Shown in pieces: positions 25,885 through 34,021 of a stretch of 64,000 nucleotides of DNA (its first letter is position 1; each line of letters starts with the position of its first letter). Made by a program: the position numbers and the translations under genes. The notes beneath the pieces are model-generated. The model saw only the letters and a list, made by a program, of their open reading frames with translations, searched no databases and was not told the origin of the DNA. Origin of the DNA: Sphaerobacter thermophilus DSM 20745 (lineage in GTDB: Bacteria > Chloroflexota > Chloroflexia > Thermomicrobiales > Thermomicrobiaceae); NCBI RefSeq assembly GCF_000024985.1, contig NC_013523.1:186001-250000 (forward strand), given 5' to 3'.

Positions 25885-27159
25885 GTGAGCAAGGCAGTCA
25901 TCGTTGGGGGTGGGGTGATCGGCCTGCTCAGCGCCTACGAGTTGGCGCGGCGCGGGGTTTCGGTCACCCTTCTGGACCAGGGTGACTTCGGAGCGGCGTG
26001 CTCGACCGGTAACGCGGGCTGGATCACGCCCTCGCTTTCTGGTCCGGTACCGGCGCCTGGCCTGGTCGGGACCTCACTCCGTTGGATGCTGAGCCGCGAT
26101 AGCCCGCTGTATATCCGCCCCAGCGCTGTGCCGCGCCTGGCTCCCTGGCTGTTCGAGTTCTGGCGCCACTGCAACCCCCGCGACTACGAGGCGGGCCTGC
26201 ACGCCACCGCCGAACTCGGCCGGCACACCTTCGAGCTCTTCGATAAGCTCTCGGAGCACATGGACTTCGAGATGCACAAGGCCGGCATGCTCTTCGTCTG
26301 CCTGAAGCAGGAGAGCGTCAAGCACATCGTGGACGATGTCGAGGCCATGCGCGACTACGGCTACGACTCGCCGACCATCCTCTCGCCCAAGGAGTTGCGC
26401 GAGTTCGAGCCCGGCATCTCCGGCCCGCTCGAGGCCGCCGTCTGGGTCAAGGAAGACCGGCACATCCGGCCGGAGTCGCTGATGCGCGGTGCCGTGGCCT
26501 GGCTCCAGGCGAACGGGGTGGAGCTGCGCCCCGGCGTTGAGGTGACCGGCTTCCGGCGGCGTGGGCGGCAGATCACCGCGGTCGAGACGCGCGTCGGCTC
26601 GTTTGAGGCGGATCAGGTCCTGATCGCGGCGGGCGCCTGGACCGGCCGGGTGGCGGCGAAGGCGGGGGTGCGCATCCCGATGACGGCCGGCAAGGGCTAC
26701 AACGTGACGGTGCAGAACTCCAAGGTGAGTCTGCAGCACCCGCTCTACCTGGTCGATGTGCGAGTCGCGGTGAGTCCGTACAAAGGCGCGCTCCGCATCG
26801 CCGGGACGATGGAGCTGTCCGGCCTCAACACCATCCTCGACACGCCGCGCGTCGATGCGCTGCGGCGCGGCGCCAACCGCTACATCTCCGGCTGGGACCA
26901 GGGCACGGCGCAGACCTCGTGGGTCGGCATGCGCCCGATGATGCCGGACGGGTTGCTGGCGTTGGGGTCGGTGCCGCAGTACGACAACCTGTTCGTTGCC
27001 AGCGGCCACGCCATGATGGGCATCTCGCTCGGGCCGTCGACCGCGGTAACGATTGCGGAGTACATGACGACCGGCAAGTCGCCGGTGGACCTGACGCCGT
27101 TCAACCCGGTCCGGTTCGACCAGTCGTTCACCGGGCGGCTGGCCGGCCGCCTGTCGTAG
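25885..27159 (+). CDS. D-amino-acid dehydrogenase (DadA-like) flavoprotein
   Basis: A 424-residue FAD-dependent dehydrogenase that probably deaminates D-amino acids and passes electrons to the quinone pool. N-terminal FAD motif AVIVGGGVIGLLSAYELARRG, then ACSTGNAGWITPS, which resembles the DadA segment around its active site. The C-terminal FAD-contact region is WVGMRPMMPDGLLALG and NLFVASGHAMMGISLGP. The start is GTG with AGGGGAG upstream. DadA is membrane-associated although it has no transmembrane helix. It stands near other amine-oxidising enzymes but has its own terminator downstream. Confidence 0.85.
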   Translation: MSKAVIVGGGVIGLLSAYELARRGVSVTLLDQGDFGAACSTGNAGWITPSLSGPVPAPGLVGTSLRWMLSRDSPLYIRPSAVPRLAPWLFEFWRHCNPRDYEAGLHATAELGRHTFELFDKLSEHMDFEMHKAGMLFVCLKQESVKHIVDDVEAMRDYGYDSPTILSPKELREFEPGISGPLEAAVWVKEDRHIRPESLMRGAVAWLQANGVELRPGVEVTGFRRRGRQITAVETRVGSFEADQVLIAAGAWTGRVAAKAGVRIPMTAGKGYNVTVQNSKVSLQHPLYLVDVRVAVSPYKGALRIAGTMELSGLNTILDTPRVDALRRGANRYISGWDQGTAQTSWVGMRPMMPDGLLALGSVPQYDNLFVASGHAMMGISLGPSTAVTIAEYMTTGKSPVDLTPFNPVRFDQSFTGRLAGRLS

Positions 27160-27231
27160 GACGGGATAGCCTGCGGAGACACTGCCGGGCGGAGCCGCGC
27201 CCGGGGTGAGAGCCGCCGGGCTGATGAACAG

Positions 27232-27278
27232 CCACGAAAGGGGCTGGAGATACGTTCGCGTTCCAGTCCCTTTCGTGG
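27232..27278. terminator. hairpin terminator after DadA-like gene
   Basis: Arms 27232-27248 and 27262-27278 pair over 17 bp with one G-T pair and a 13-base loop. TTTCCC follows. It separates the DadA-like gene from the sarcosine-oxidase-like gene. Confidence 0.65.
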
Positions 27279-27361
27279 ATTTCCCGTATACAGCCTGCCG
27301 GCTATGGCCCCAGGTCCGGACCACGGCGTCGGTCTGGTAACACGCGTGAGGGAGGCGAGTG

Positions 27362-28528
27362 ATGGCAGCGCAGCGGTACGACTCGATCGTCGTGGGGCTG
27401 GGCGGCATGGGCAGTGCCGCGCTCTATCACCTCGCCCGGCGCGGTGACCGGGTGCTGGGGTTGGAGCAGTTCGACATTCCCCACGCGATGGGCTCCTCCC
27501 ACGGGGTCACCCGCATCATTCGCCTCGCCTACTTCGAGCACCCGTCCTACGTGCCACTCCTCCGGCGCGCCTATGAGCTGTGGCGTGAGCTGGAAACCCG
27601 CGCCGGGGAACCGCTGCTCATCATTACCGGCTCGATCGACGCCGGTCCCGAGGACGGCACGGTCGTGCCGGGGGCGCTCCGCTCCTGTGCCGAGCACGAC
27701 CTGCCGCACGAGGTCCTCTCCGCTGCCGAACTCCACCGGCGCTTCCCCGGTTATTGCCTCCCGGACGACATCCAGGCCGTGTTCCAGCCGGAGGGCGGCT
27801 TCCTTCGCTCCGAGCAGTGCATCGTGGCGCACGTGATGGCCGCGGCGGCGCACGGCGCCGAGGTGCATGGCCGGGAACCGGTAACGGCGTGGGAGGCTCT
27901 GCCGGGCGGCGCGGTGCGGGTCCGCACCGCGCGCGGAACGTACGAGGCCGAACGGCTGGTGCTCACGGCCGGTGCCTGGGCCAGCCGGCTCGTCAAGGAG
28001 CTGCAGGGGCTGGCCGTGCCCGAGCGGCAGGTTCTGATCTGGATGCAGCCGCGCCGGCCGGAACTCTTCACCCCGGAGCGCTTCCCGGTCTTCAACATGG
28101 AGGTTCCGGAGGGGCACTTCTACGGCTTCCCCGTCTACGGCATCCCGGGGTTCAAATTCGGCCTCTATCACCACCTCGGAGAGGTGGTCGATCCCAACAC
28201 CATGGACCGCGAGGCATTCACCCCGCGTGACGAGGAAGTGCTGCGCAGCGCCGCGGAGCGCTACTTCCCCGACGCCGCCGGGCCGACCACGGCCCTCAAG
28301 GCCTGCATGTTCACCAACAGCCCGGACGAGCACTTCATCATCGATCACCACCCCGACTACCCGCAGGTCACCGTCGCGGCCGGCTTCTCCGGCCACGGGT
28401 ACAAGTTCTGCAGCGTTGTTGGGGAGATCCTGGCCGACCTGTCGCGCGAGGGGACGACGCGCCACGACATCGGCCTGTTCCGGCTCGACCGCTTCGCCAA
28501 CGCCGAACGACCAGCCCCGTCGGCCTAG
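27362..28528 (+). CDS. monomeric sarcosine oxidase / N-methyl amino acid oxidase
   Basis: A 388-residue flavoprotein of the MSOX/SolA group, which oxidises sarcosine or related N-methyl amino acids to the free amine, formaldehyde and hydrogen peroxide. N-terminal FAD motif VVGLGGMGSAALYHLARRG, then HGVTRIIRLAYFEHP. Near the C-terminus KACMFTNSPDEHFIID contains the Cys that binds FAD covalently in this family, followed by GFSGHGYKF. The ATG at 27362 has GGAGGCG upstream; a GTG at 27359 is equally possible. The MpaB-type gene follows after 12 bases, probably in the same operon. Confidence 0.88.
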   Translation: MAAQRYDSIVVGLGGMGSAALYHLARRGDRVLGLEQFDIPHAMGSSHGVTRIIRLAYFEHPSYVPLLRRAYELWRELETRAGEPLLIITGSIDAGPEDGTVVPGALRSCAEHDLPHEVLSAAELHRRFPGYCLPDDIQAVFQPEGGFLRSEQCIVAHVMAAAAHGAEVHGREPVTAWEALPGGAVRVRTARGTYEAERLVLTAGAWASRLVKELQGLAVPERQVLIWMQPRRPELFTPERFPVFNMEVPEGHFYGFPVYGIPGFKFGLYHHLGEVVDPNTMDREAFTPRDEEVLRSAAERYFPDAAGPTTALKACMFTNSPDEHFIIDHHPDYPQVTVAAGFSGHGYKFCSVVGEILADLSREGTTRHDIGLFRLDRFANAERPAPSA

Positions 28529-28540
28529 AACGGACACGCG

Positions 28541-29392
28541 ATGACCGCGCACACGGCCTCCGTCTCGCTCGACGATGCAGCCCGCGTCGTGCGGCGTGTC
28601 AACGCCGAGCGAGTGCTGCTGCTCGGCTGGGGACGCGCGATCCTGATGCAGCTAGCTCATCCGTTGGTCGCTGCCGGGGTCGACGACCACAGTCGCTTCC
28701 ACCGCGAGCGCTACGGTGGCTTGCACCGGCTGCGGCGGACGCTCGATGCCATGCTGGCCCTGACCTTTGAGACCCCGGACGCGCCGCGCGCGGCGCGCCG
28801 CATCAACGCGACCCACGATCGAGTCCAGGGCACGCTCCGCGAGGGTACCCCGGCTTTCCCGGCGGGGACGCCCTACTCGGCGCACGATCCCGAACTGCTC
28901 CGCTGGGTCCACGCCACCCTGCTCGACTCGTTCCTCCTGACCTACCGGCGCTTCGTCGCGCCGCTGACCCCGGAGGAAGAGGACATCTACTGCTTCGGGG
29001 CGCATGTGATGGAGTCGGTGCTCGGGGCGCCGGAGGGCTACTTCCCCCGCAGCCGCGCCGAGGTCGACGCTTACCTGCAGGAGATGCTCGCTAGCGGCAC
29101 GATCTACGTAACGGACACCGCGCGCCGCCTCAGCAAGCAGATCCTTTGGCCCGACGCGCCGCTCCCACTGCGCCCGGGTGGAATGGTGACCCGGCTGGTG
29201 ACCATCGGGACGTTGCCACCCGCGATCCGTGATGGATACGGGTTGCGCTGGACGGAGCGGGACGAGCGGGCGCTGCGCCTCCTGGGCTGGGGAACCCGTC
29301 ACGCCCTGCCACTGGTCCCGGCCCAGCTTCGCCTCTGGACCGTCGCCCGGCAGGCGCGGCCTGTGGGAGCTTCTCGCCCGGTTACCGGCTGA
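28541..29392 (+). CDS. MpaB/latex-clearing-type oxygenase (DUF2236)
   Basis: A 283-residue protein of the DUF2236 family, which includes the heme enzyme latex-clearing protein and the ER oxygenase MpaB. Motifs: GWGRAILMQLAHPLVAAGV near residue 30, HSRFH, then RINATHDRVQG and WVHATLLDSFLLTYRRF near residue 120, which contain the conserved Arg, Asp and His residues (a likely heme-binding histidine). The substrate is unknown; most bacterial members are uncharacterised. Overlap in transcription with the preceding oxidase gene suggests a joint oxidative role. It converges with the membrane protein gene five bases downstream. Confidence 0.8.
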   Translation: MTAHTASVSLDDAARVVRRVNAERVLLLGWGRAILMQLAHPLVAAGVDDHSRFHRERYGGLHRLRRTLDAMLALTFETPDAPRAARRINATHDRVQGTLREGTPAFPAGTPYSAHDPELLRWVHATLLDSFLLTYRRFVAPLTPEEEDIYCFGAHVMESVLGAPEGYFPRSRAEVDAYLQEMLASGTIYVTDTARRLSKQILWPDAPLPLRPGGMVTRLVTIGTLPPAIRDGYGLRWTERDERALRLLGWGTRHALPLVPAQLRLWTVARQARPVGASRPVTG

Positions 29393-29396
29393 GCGA

Positions 29397-30029
29397 TCAG
29401 GGCTGGGGCTGTACGTCGGCCGCGGCCGGCTCGACCTTCACCAGGAGAACCTCCCGGAGCACGTAGCCCGCAGTGGCGGTTATGGTCAGCATCTCCCCGC
29501 CATCCTCCACCATGCCGACGATCTCGTTGACCGTGGGATGTGTGATCAGGATATGCACCATATCGACCACGCCGCCGAAGAAGGCGAACAGCACCAGGAA
29601 CCCGACGAGGTGGCGGCTCATCCTTCGGAAGGCGGCATTGCCCCGGGCATAGGCGAGCGCGAGCAGTGGGAGCAGGACCGCCGCCGCCAGGGCGTAGACC
29701 GTCATCTCGCCGAAGTCGATGTCGCGTAGGCCGAACATTGCGGTGAAACCGCGCTCGTGGGCGATACGCTCCCCCAGCTTCTCGTGCACCATAATCAGGT
29801 CATCGAATGCGATGTACCCGAAGACGACCGCCCAGGAGAGGTATGACACCGAGAAGCGCGACCAGGCCAGCCAGATCATCAGCAGCGCGATCCAGTATTC
29901 CTTGGCAACCTGGAAGGGCTCGGCCGCGCCGCGGTCGTAGGCGATGTTGAAGTACATATCGGGCAGGAAACGAGTGAAGACGTGGAGGCTGTGCAGGCCG
30001 ATGAACAGCAGGTCGGTCGCAAGGAGCAA
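29397..30029 (-). CDS. uncharacterised polytopic membrane protein, start uncertain
   Basis: About 210 residues with five or six transmembrane helices, for example LLFIGLHSLHVFTRFL, WIALLMIWLAWSRFSVSYLSW, MTVYALAAAVLLPLLALAYA and HLVGFLVLFAFFGGVVDMVHI. The loops hold conserved-looking acidic and His residues (FDDLIMVHEKLGERIAHERG). No family was recognised. The start is odd: the first usable codon is TTG at 30029, with a TGA in frame five codons upstream and no ribosome site. The N-terminus may be truncated or frameshifted, since the first helix appears to begin immediately. It has a long leader region up to 30259. Confidence 0.65.
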   Translation of the reverse strand: MLLATDLLFIGLHSLHVFTRFLPDMYFNIAYDRGAAEPFQVAKEYWIALLMIWLAWSRFSVSYLSWAVVFGYIAFDDLIMVHEKLGERIAHERGFTAMFGLRDIDFGEMTVYALAAAVLLPLLALAYARGNAAFRRMSRHLVGFLVLFAFFGGVVDMVHILITHPTVNEIVGMVEDGGEMLTITATAGYVLREVLLVKVEPAAADVQPQP

Positions 30030-30258
30030 GACCAGAAACGTTGTTCACGCACGCTGGCACTGGTCGCGCGTCACATCCTCTCCTTCTCCGGTCGCACGAC
30101 AAACCTGACCGGCACGGCGGGCGCGCCGTGCGGCGGGGCCGACGTTCGCTCCAGCCGGGGTCCCAGCGTGCACGATAGCATACCGGGCGTGCGGAGCCAC
30201 AAGATCCCGAAGCAAGACAGTTGTGCCTGTGATCGGCTATTGCGGTTACGGCGTGCAT

Positions 30259-30293
30259 GGGAGCACGGCCCGAGGCGACCGGGCCGTGCTCCC
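30259..30293 (-). terminator. hairpin terminator after D-aminopeptidase gene
   Basis: Arms 30259-30271 and 30281-30293 are perfect 13-bp complements with a 9-base loop. It lies just downstream of the minus-strand gene ending at 30350. The rest of the 320-base gap 30030-30349 shows no gene. Confidence 0.55.
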
Positions 30294-30349
30294 AGTACAC
30301 GATGGCAATGGACGCCGATTCAGGGAGATGCTCCGCTCCGGTTGCGCGC

Positions 30350-31195
30350 CTAGCGCGCGGCGCCGGAGGCGGCAGCGATGATGAGTTGCCAGCGCCGGAT
30401 CAAGTCCACGCCGTCTTCGGCGATGTACTGGAGCGAGGTGTCGCCCACGCGTTCGGTGCCGGGGACAAGCAGCGCCAGGTCGACCGCCTCGGCGTTGTCA
30501 AGCGTGATCGTCACCGGCAGCGGATAGTTCGGCGTGTAGGGGCGGATGCGGTCCTTGCGGCGCAGTCCCTCGGCTGCGCCCTCGGCGATGGCCTGACAGG
30601 CGCGGGATGGGTGCATGTGCCGGGCCGACGTGGTCCCAACGCCGTACTTGACGATCACGCCGACCACCTCGTCGCCCAGGAGTTCCTGAGTCTGCCGGAC
30701 CGCCATCTCGTCGCCCGCGACCATGACGACCGGCACACCGAAGTGCCCGGCCACCGCGGCGTTCAACCCGTACTCTCCGACCGGGGTGTCGCCGAAGCGC
30801 ACGTCGCGCACCCAGAGTGTCCAGGTATGGGCCAGGACGCCGTTCGGGGTCCCGGCGCGTGCGTGGTAGCCGGTGAACATCACCGCGTCGATCCCCTGGT
30901 CGATGCCGCACATCATGCCGAACGGCTTGCGGTTGCCGGAGATGAGCCAGGCGTCGGGGCTGAGGTCGCCGGGCCGCAGGTTGCGCATGCCGTCGTGGGA
31001 GTCGTTGACGATCACCTCGGTTGCCCCGGCGGCGCGGGCACCCTGAATCGCGGCGTTCACCTCGTTGACCATGAGCGTGCGCGCCCACTCGTACTCGGCC
31101 GGCGCCGGACGGCGCGCCAGGTCGGGCGGCGTGACTTGTTCCCAGATCGCCACTCCGGCGGTCCCCTCCATATCGGCCGAGATCAGAACTCGCAT
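30350..31195 (-). CDS. M55 family D-aminopeptidase (DppA-like)
   Basis: A 281-residue zinc D-aminopeptidase, related to Bacillus DppA, which releases D-amino acids from short peptides. The start MRVLISADMEGTAGV carries the DxE metal motif (Asp8, Glu10); further metal and active-site residues lie in VNDSHDGMRNL and in GYHARAG near residue 115. These match the family pattern of a self-compartmentalising decamer. The length is normal. In context it fits the other genes acting on D-amino acids (25885) and amines. A heptamer-repeat element lies directly upstream. Confidence 0.88.
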   Translation of the reverse strand: MRVLISADMEGTAGVAIWEQVTPPDLARRPAPAEYEWARTLMVNEVNAAIQGARAAGATEVIVNDSHDGMRNLRPGDLSPDAWLISGNRKPFGMMCGIDQGIDAVMFTGYHARAGTPNGVLAHTWTLWVRDVRFGDTPVGEYGLNAAVAGHFGVPVVMVAGDEMAVRQTQELLGDEVVGVIVKYGVGTTSARHMHPSRACQAIAEGAAEGLRRKDRIRPYTPNYPLPVTITLDNAEAVDLALLVPGTERVGDTSLQYIAEDGVDLIRRWQLIIAAASGAAR

Positions 31196-31204
31196 TGGTC
31201 CTCC

Positions 31205-31325
31205 TTCGTCAAACGTCAGACGTCACTCGTCGTGCGTCAATCGTCCCCTCACCCGGCCCCTCTCGGACGGAGCTCACCAGGGGAGAAGGGAGAATGACGT
31301 ATGACGCATGACGGGTGACGTATCA
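31205..31325. repeat. heptanucleotide-repeat inverted element (B)
   Basis: Left arm has ACGTCAG/ACGTCAC/GCGTCAA units, then a CCCCTCACCCGGCCCCTCTC core. The right arm is ACCAGGGGAGAAGGG followed by ATGACGT/ATGACGC/ATGACGG units. The arms are imperfect inverses with a 7-base period. It fills the gap between the D-aminopeptidase and the ABM protein. Confidence 0.7.
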
Positions 31326-31329
31326 CATC

Positions 31330-31941
31330 TCACGGCAGGATCTCAAGTACATCCACGTGGAAGGTCTCGCGCACCGGGGGGTTGATGAGGAGGCGGGAGA
31401 GGTGCGAGAGGCGGGCACGGAGGTCGCCGCTGATCTGGCCACCCTCGAGGTCGGCCTCGCTGTCCCAGAGTGTGAGGGAGATGGCGCGGGCAGCGGTGGG
31501 GTTGATCAGCAGCAGGCCGGTGCCGAAGCCGCGCTCGCGGCGCGCGGCGGGAAGAACTTCGTCGCGGAAGGTCCCCACGAAGTCGTCGAGGAGCAGCGGG
31601 TTGACCTGGTACGAGAGCAGGCGCGCCTGCATCGCGTTGGGATGCGCGGCCTCCAGGGCGCGGACTGCGAGCGCCTCTTGCGTCGGCGGCGCGGCCAGCG
31701 CCGATGCCATGCGGGCGAGCTGCTGTTCCAGGTAGTCGCTCGCCTCGCCCGCGCGCATCATCGCTTCCGTGGTCCAGAGGGTGATGGTGACCATCTTGGC
31801 TGTCGCGGGGTCGGTCAGCACGATCAGGCCCTTGAAGCCCGGCTGCTGGTGCGCCGCGGGGAGCACGCCGTCCCGGCTGATCGCGGCGGCGGTGTCGAGC
31901 ATATCCGGCTTGATCAGTGCCTGCATCATGCGGGCGTACAT
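31330..31941 (-). CDS. tandem ABM-type (dimeric alpha-beta barrel) protein
   Basis: A 203-residue protein made of two related halves. Residues about 1-95 and 100-203 each look like an antibiotic-biosynthesis-monooxygenase/ferredoxin-like barrel. The halves match in order: DGVLPAAHQQPGFKGLIVLTDPATAKMVTITLWTTEA against DEVLPAARRERGFGTGLLLINPTAARAISLTLWDSEA. Such domains normally dimerise to form one barrel; here a single chain could do so. ABM proteins include heme-degrading and quinone-forming enzymes as well as stress proteins, so no reaction is assigned. It is flanked on both sides by heptamer-repeat elements. Confidence 0.7.
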   Translation of the reverse strand: MYARMMQALIKPDMLDTAAAISRDGVLPAAHQQPGFKGLIVLTDPATAKMVTITLWTTEAMMRAGEASDYLEQQLARMASALAAPPTQEALAVRALEAAHPNAMQARLLSYQVNPLLLDDFVGTFRDEVLPAARRERGFGTGLLLINPTAARAISLTLWDSEADLEGGQISGDLRARLSHLSRLLINPPVRETFHVDVLEILP

Positions 31942-31959
31942 CGGCGACCTCCGGGGACG

Positions 31960-32045
31960 TCATACGTCATCCGTCATGCGTCATCCGTCCCCCTCACCCC
32001 CGTCCCACTCTCCCACCAGGGGAGAGGAGAAGGACGCATCACGCA
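31960..32045. repeat. heptanucleotide-repeat inverted element (C)
   Basis: ACGTCAT-CCGTCAT-GCGTCAT-CCGTC units lead into CCCCTCACCCCCGTCCCACTCTCCC. The inverse part is ACCAGGGGAGAGG then ACGCATCACGCATCAC. It is the same design as elements B, D and F. Confidence 0.7.
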
Positions 32046-32834
32046 TCACTCCTCCAGGCCCCGCCGGCGGCGGTGGGCCATGAGCTCGGCCCAGATTTCG
32101 TCGGGCGGGGTGCTGGCGGTGTCGATGCTGCGCCCCAGGAACTGCTCCAGCTCCGCCTTGTTCTTGTACCCAAGGCGGCGAACTTCCGTCCAGAAGCTCG
32201 TCCAGTTGCGGTCAGGTCGTCCCGGCTCCGGGGAAGGCTCGCGGGTGCGGGCGGGTTCCGAGGCCGGCTCCGGTTCGGGCGCGGGTGCTGGTGCCGGTGC
32301 GGGCGGCTCGGTCGTGCGCGTTGCCTCCGGCTGGGGTTGGACGGTCTCGGGTGGCGGCACGAGACGTGGCCGCGGGCGGCGCGACGGCTCGGTGGGCGTG
32401 GCCGGGGGTTGGTGCTCGACCGGGGCGTCGGCCAGCGGCTGCGGGCTACCGGTCGAGTCCTCCTCCAGGTCGAAGTCGAGGGCGAACTGGGTGCCGTAGC
32501 CCAGCGCGGCCAGCGCGCGGCCGATGGCCTTGGTTTCGGCCTTCTCGATGAAGTCCTCCCAGTCGTCGCGCGTCTCGCTGCCGTAGCCGGTGGCGGCGCC
32601 ACCGCCCGGGATCTCGACCAGCGCGCGGAAGACCGCCAGCGAATCGCTCAGCGTGACATGCTCGGTGGTGATCCGGGCATCTGGATGCTCGGTGCGCAGC
32701 CATGCGAGCCGCCACTTCACGTCGAGATATTCCGCCTCCTGGCCGCGCACGCGGATGCGCCGCAGGTGCGGCCGCGGGTCGAATGAGCGGGACGGCGGTG
32801 TGGCTTGTCCGTCGCTGCCTCGCGGTCGGCTCAT
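32046..32834 (-). CDS. possible Rad52/ERF-like single-strand annealing protein
   Basis: A 262-residue protein. The ATG at 32834 has GGGAGGA upstream. Residues about 25-150 form a compact domain: EAEYLDVKWRLAWLRTEHPDARI, then GYGSETRDDWEDFIEKAETKAIGRALAALGYGTQF. The last motif, with an acidic-Thr-Lys element followed by a GRALxxLGY helix, recalls the ETDAxKRALRxFG segment of Rad52-type and ERF-type DNA annealing proteins. A Pro/Glu/Arg-rich linker (about 155-205) leads to a small C-terminal helical domain (WTSFWTEVRRLGYKNKAELEQFL). No phage genes surround it. The assignment rests on motif resemblance only. Confidence 0.5.
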   Translation of the reverse strand: MSRPRGSDGQATPPSRSFDPRPHLRRIRVRGQEAEYLDVKWRLAWLRTEHPDARITTEHVTLSDSLAVFRALVEIPGGGAATGYGSETRDDWEDFIEKAETKAIGRALAALGYGTQFALDFDLEEDSTGSPQPLADAPVEHQPPATPTEPSRRPRPRLVPPPETVQPQPEATRTTEPPAPAPAPAPEPEPASEPARTREPSPEPGRPDRNWTSFWTEVRRLGYKNKAELEQFLGRSIDTASTPPDEIWAELMAHRRRRGLEE

Positions 32835-32997
32835 GTCACGTCCTCCCCACCGGGTCGGTCCACCGGGCTGATCGTCGCCGCCTGCTGATGGTACGGACAG
32901 TATACGCCACAGACGCCACCGGCCAGTGCCGACCCGGCTGAGCGTGACGGCGCGGTGGGCAGGCAGGGCAATCGTAGTGACCGGAGCGAACAGGCGC

Positions 32998-33951
32998 CTA
33001 CGCCTGGGACTGCGCCTGCGCTTCGCGGCGCTTTCGGACGTAGCGGGCAAGGCCGGCGAGCGAGACAGCGTAGGCGGTGGCGATTTCGTACGGCTTCAGC
33101 AGGTCGGCCCCGCCGTCGAGTGCCATGATCTCGGCGTCGCCGCGCTCGCGCAGTTCAGCCAGGGCGGCCTCCTGGTCCGCGCCGTCCGTCAGGCGCGCCT
33201 CGGCCCAGCCGACCCACTCGCCGAGCCGGTAGAGCAGATCGTCGAGGTGCCAGTCGGGATCGTCGTAGGCCCCGAAGTGGGTTGGCAGCAGGCGGCGCGG
33301 GCGCAGGGCTCGCAGCCGGGCGATGCTGGCGCGCCAGGCGGCGGGGTCGAACTCCGGCGGCACCGTTGGGGGCCGGACGTAGGGCGCGCGGTCGAGCCGG
33401 ACACCGCCGACGTCGCCGGTGAAGACGTCGCCATTGGCTGCGTCGTAGTAGGCGAAGTGGTGGTTGGCGTGGCCGGGCGTGTCGAGCGCCGTCAGCTCCC
33501 GCCCACCGGCGCGGAACGTCTCGCCGTCCTGCAGCACCCGCACGCGGTCGGCCGGGACCGGGATCACCTCGCCCCAGAGGCGGTCCATGTCGTCGCCGTA
33601 GAGGCGGGCGGCGCTGGCGAGCAGCCGCGAGGGGTCGATCATGTGCTGTGCCCCGTTGGGGTGCACCAGGAGTTGCGCGTGCGGGATCTGCCGCAGCAGC
33701 ACGCCGGATGCTCCGGCGTGGTCCAGGTGGATGTGTGTGACGGCGATCTGGGTGATCTGGTCCGGGGTGAAGCCGGCGGCTCGGATACCGGCCAGCAGCG
33801 TCTCGAGGGTGCTCGTCGCGCCCGTCTCGATCAGCGTCAGGCCGTCGTCACCGGCCAGCAGGTAGGAAGCAATGACTCCCGGGACGCCGAGGAAGTGGTG
33901 GTCGATGACCCAGAGCCCGGGGCCAAGCTGCTGTACCGTCGCGTCGGACAT
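32998..33951 (-). CDS. metallo-beta-lactamase-fold hydrolase
   Basis: A 317-residue MBL-fold metalloenzyme. The zinc-binding motif THIHLDHAG (HxHxDH) is intact; further ligands are His in DTPGHANHH, Asp in VFTGDVGG and His in LPTHFGAYDDPDW. The long helical C-terminal extension (about 75 residues) resembles the glyoxalase II or LACTB2-like sub-branch. The ATG at 33951 has a perfect GGGAGGA site. The substrate is not determinable. It is separate from, but cotranscribed in direction with, the PhnP-like MBL gene upstream (34022). Confidence 0.87.
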   Translation of the reverse strand: MSDATVQQLGPGLWVIDHHFLGVPGVIASYLLAGDDGLTLIETGATSTLETLLAGIRAAGFTPDQITQIAVTHIHLDHAGASGVLLRQIPHAQLLVHPNGAQHMIDPSRLLASAARLYGDDMDRLWGEVIPVPADRVRVLQDGETFRAGGRELTALDTPGHANHHFAYYDAANGDVFTGDVGGVRLDRAPYVRPPTVPPEFDPAAWRASIARLRALRPRRLLPTHFGAYDDPDWHLDDLLYRLGEWVGWAEARLTDGADQEAALAELRERGDAEIMALDGGADLLKPYEIATAYAVSLAGLARYVRKRREAQAQSQA

Positions 33952-34021
33952 CGATTCCTCCCGGTCACTGAACGCCACACCGGATCGCTGCGGCCTATGG
34001 TAGCAGACGGGTGTCGGGCGC

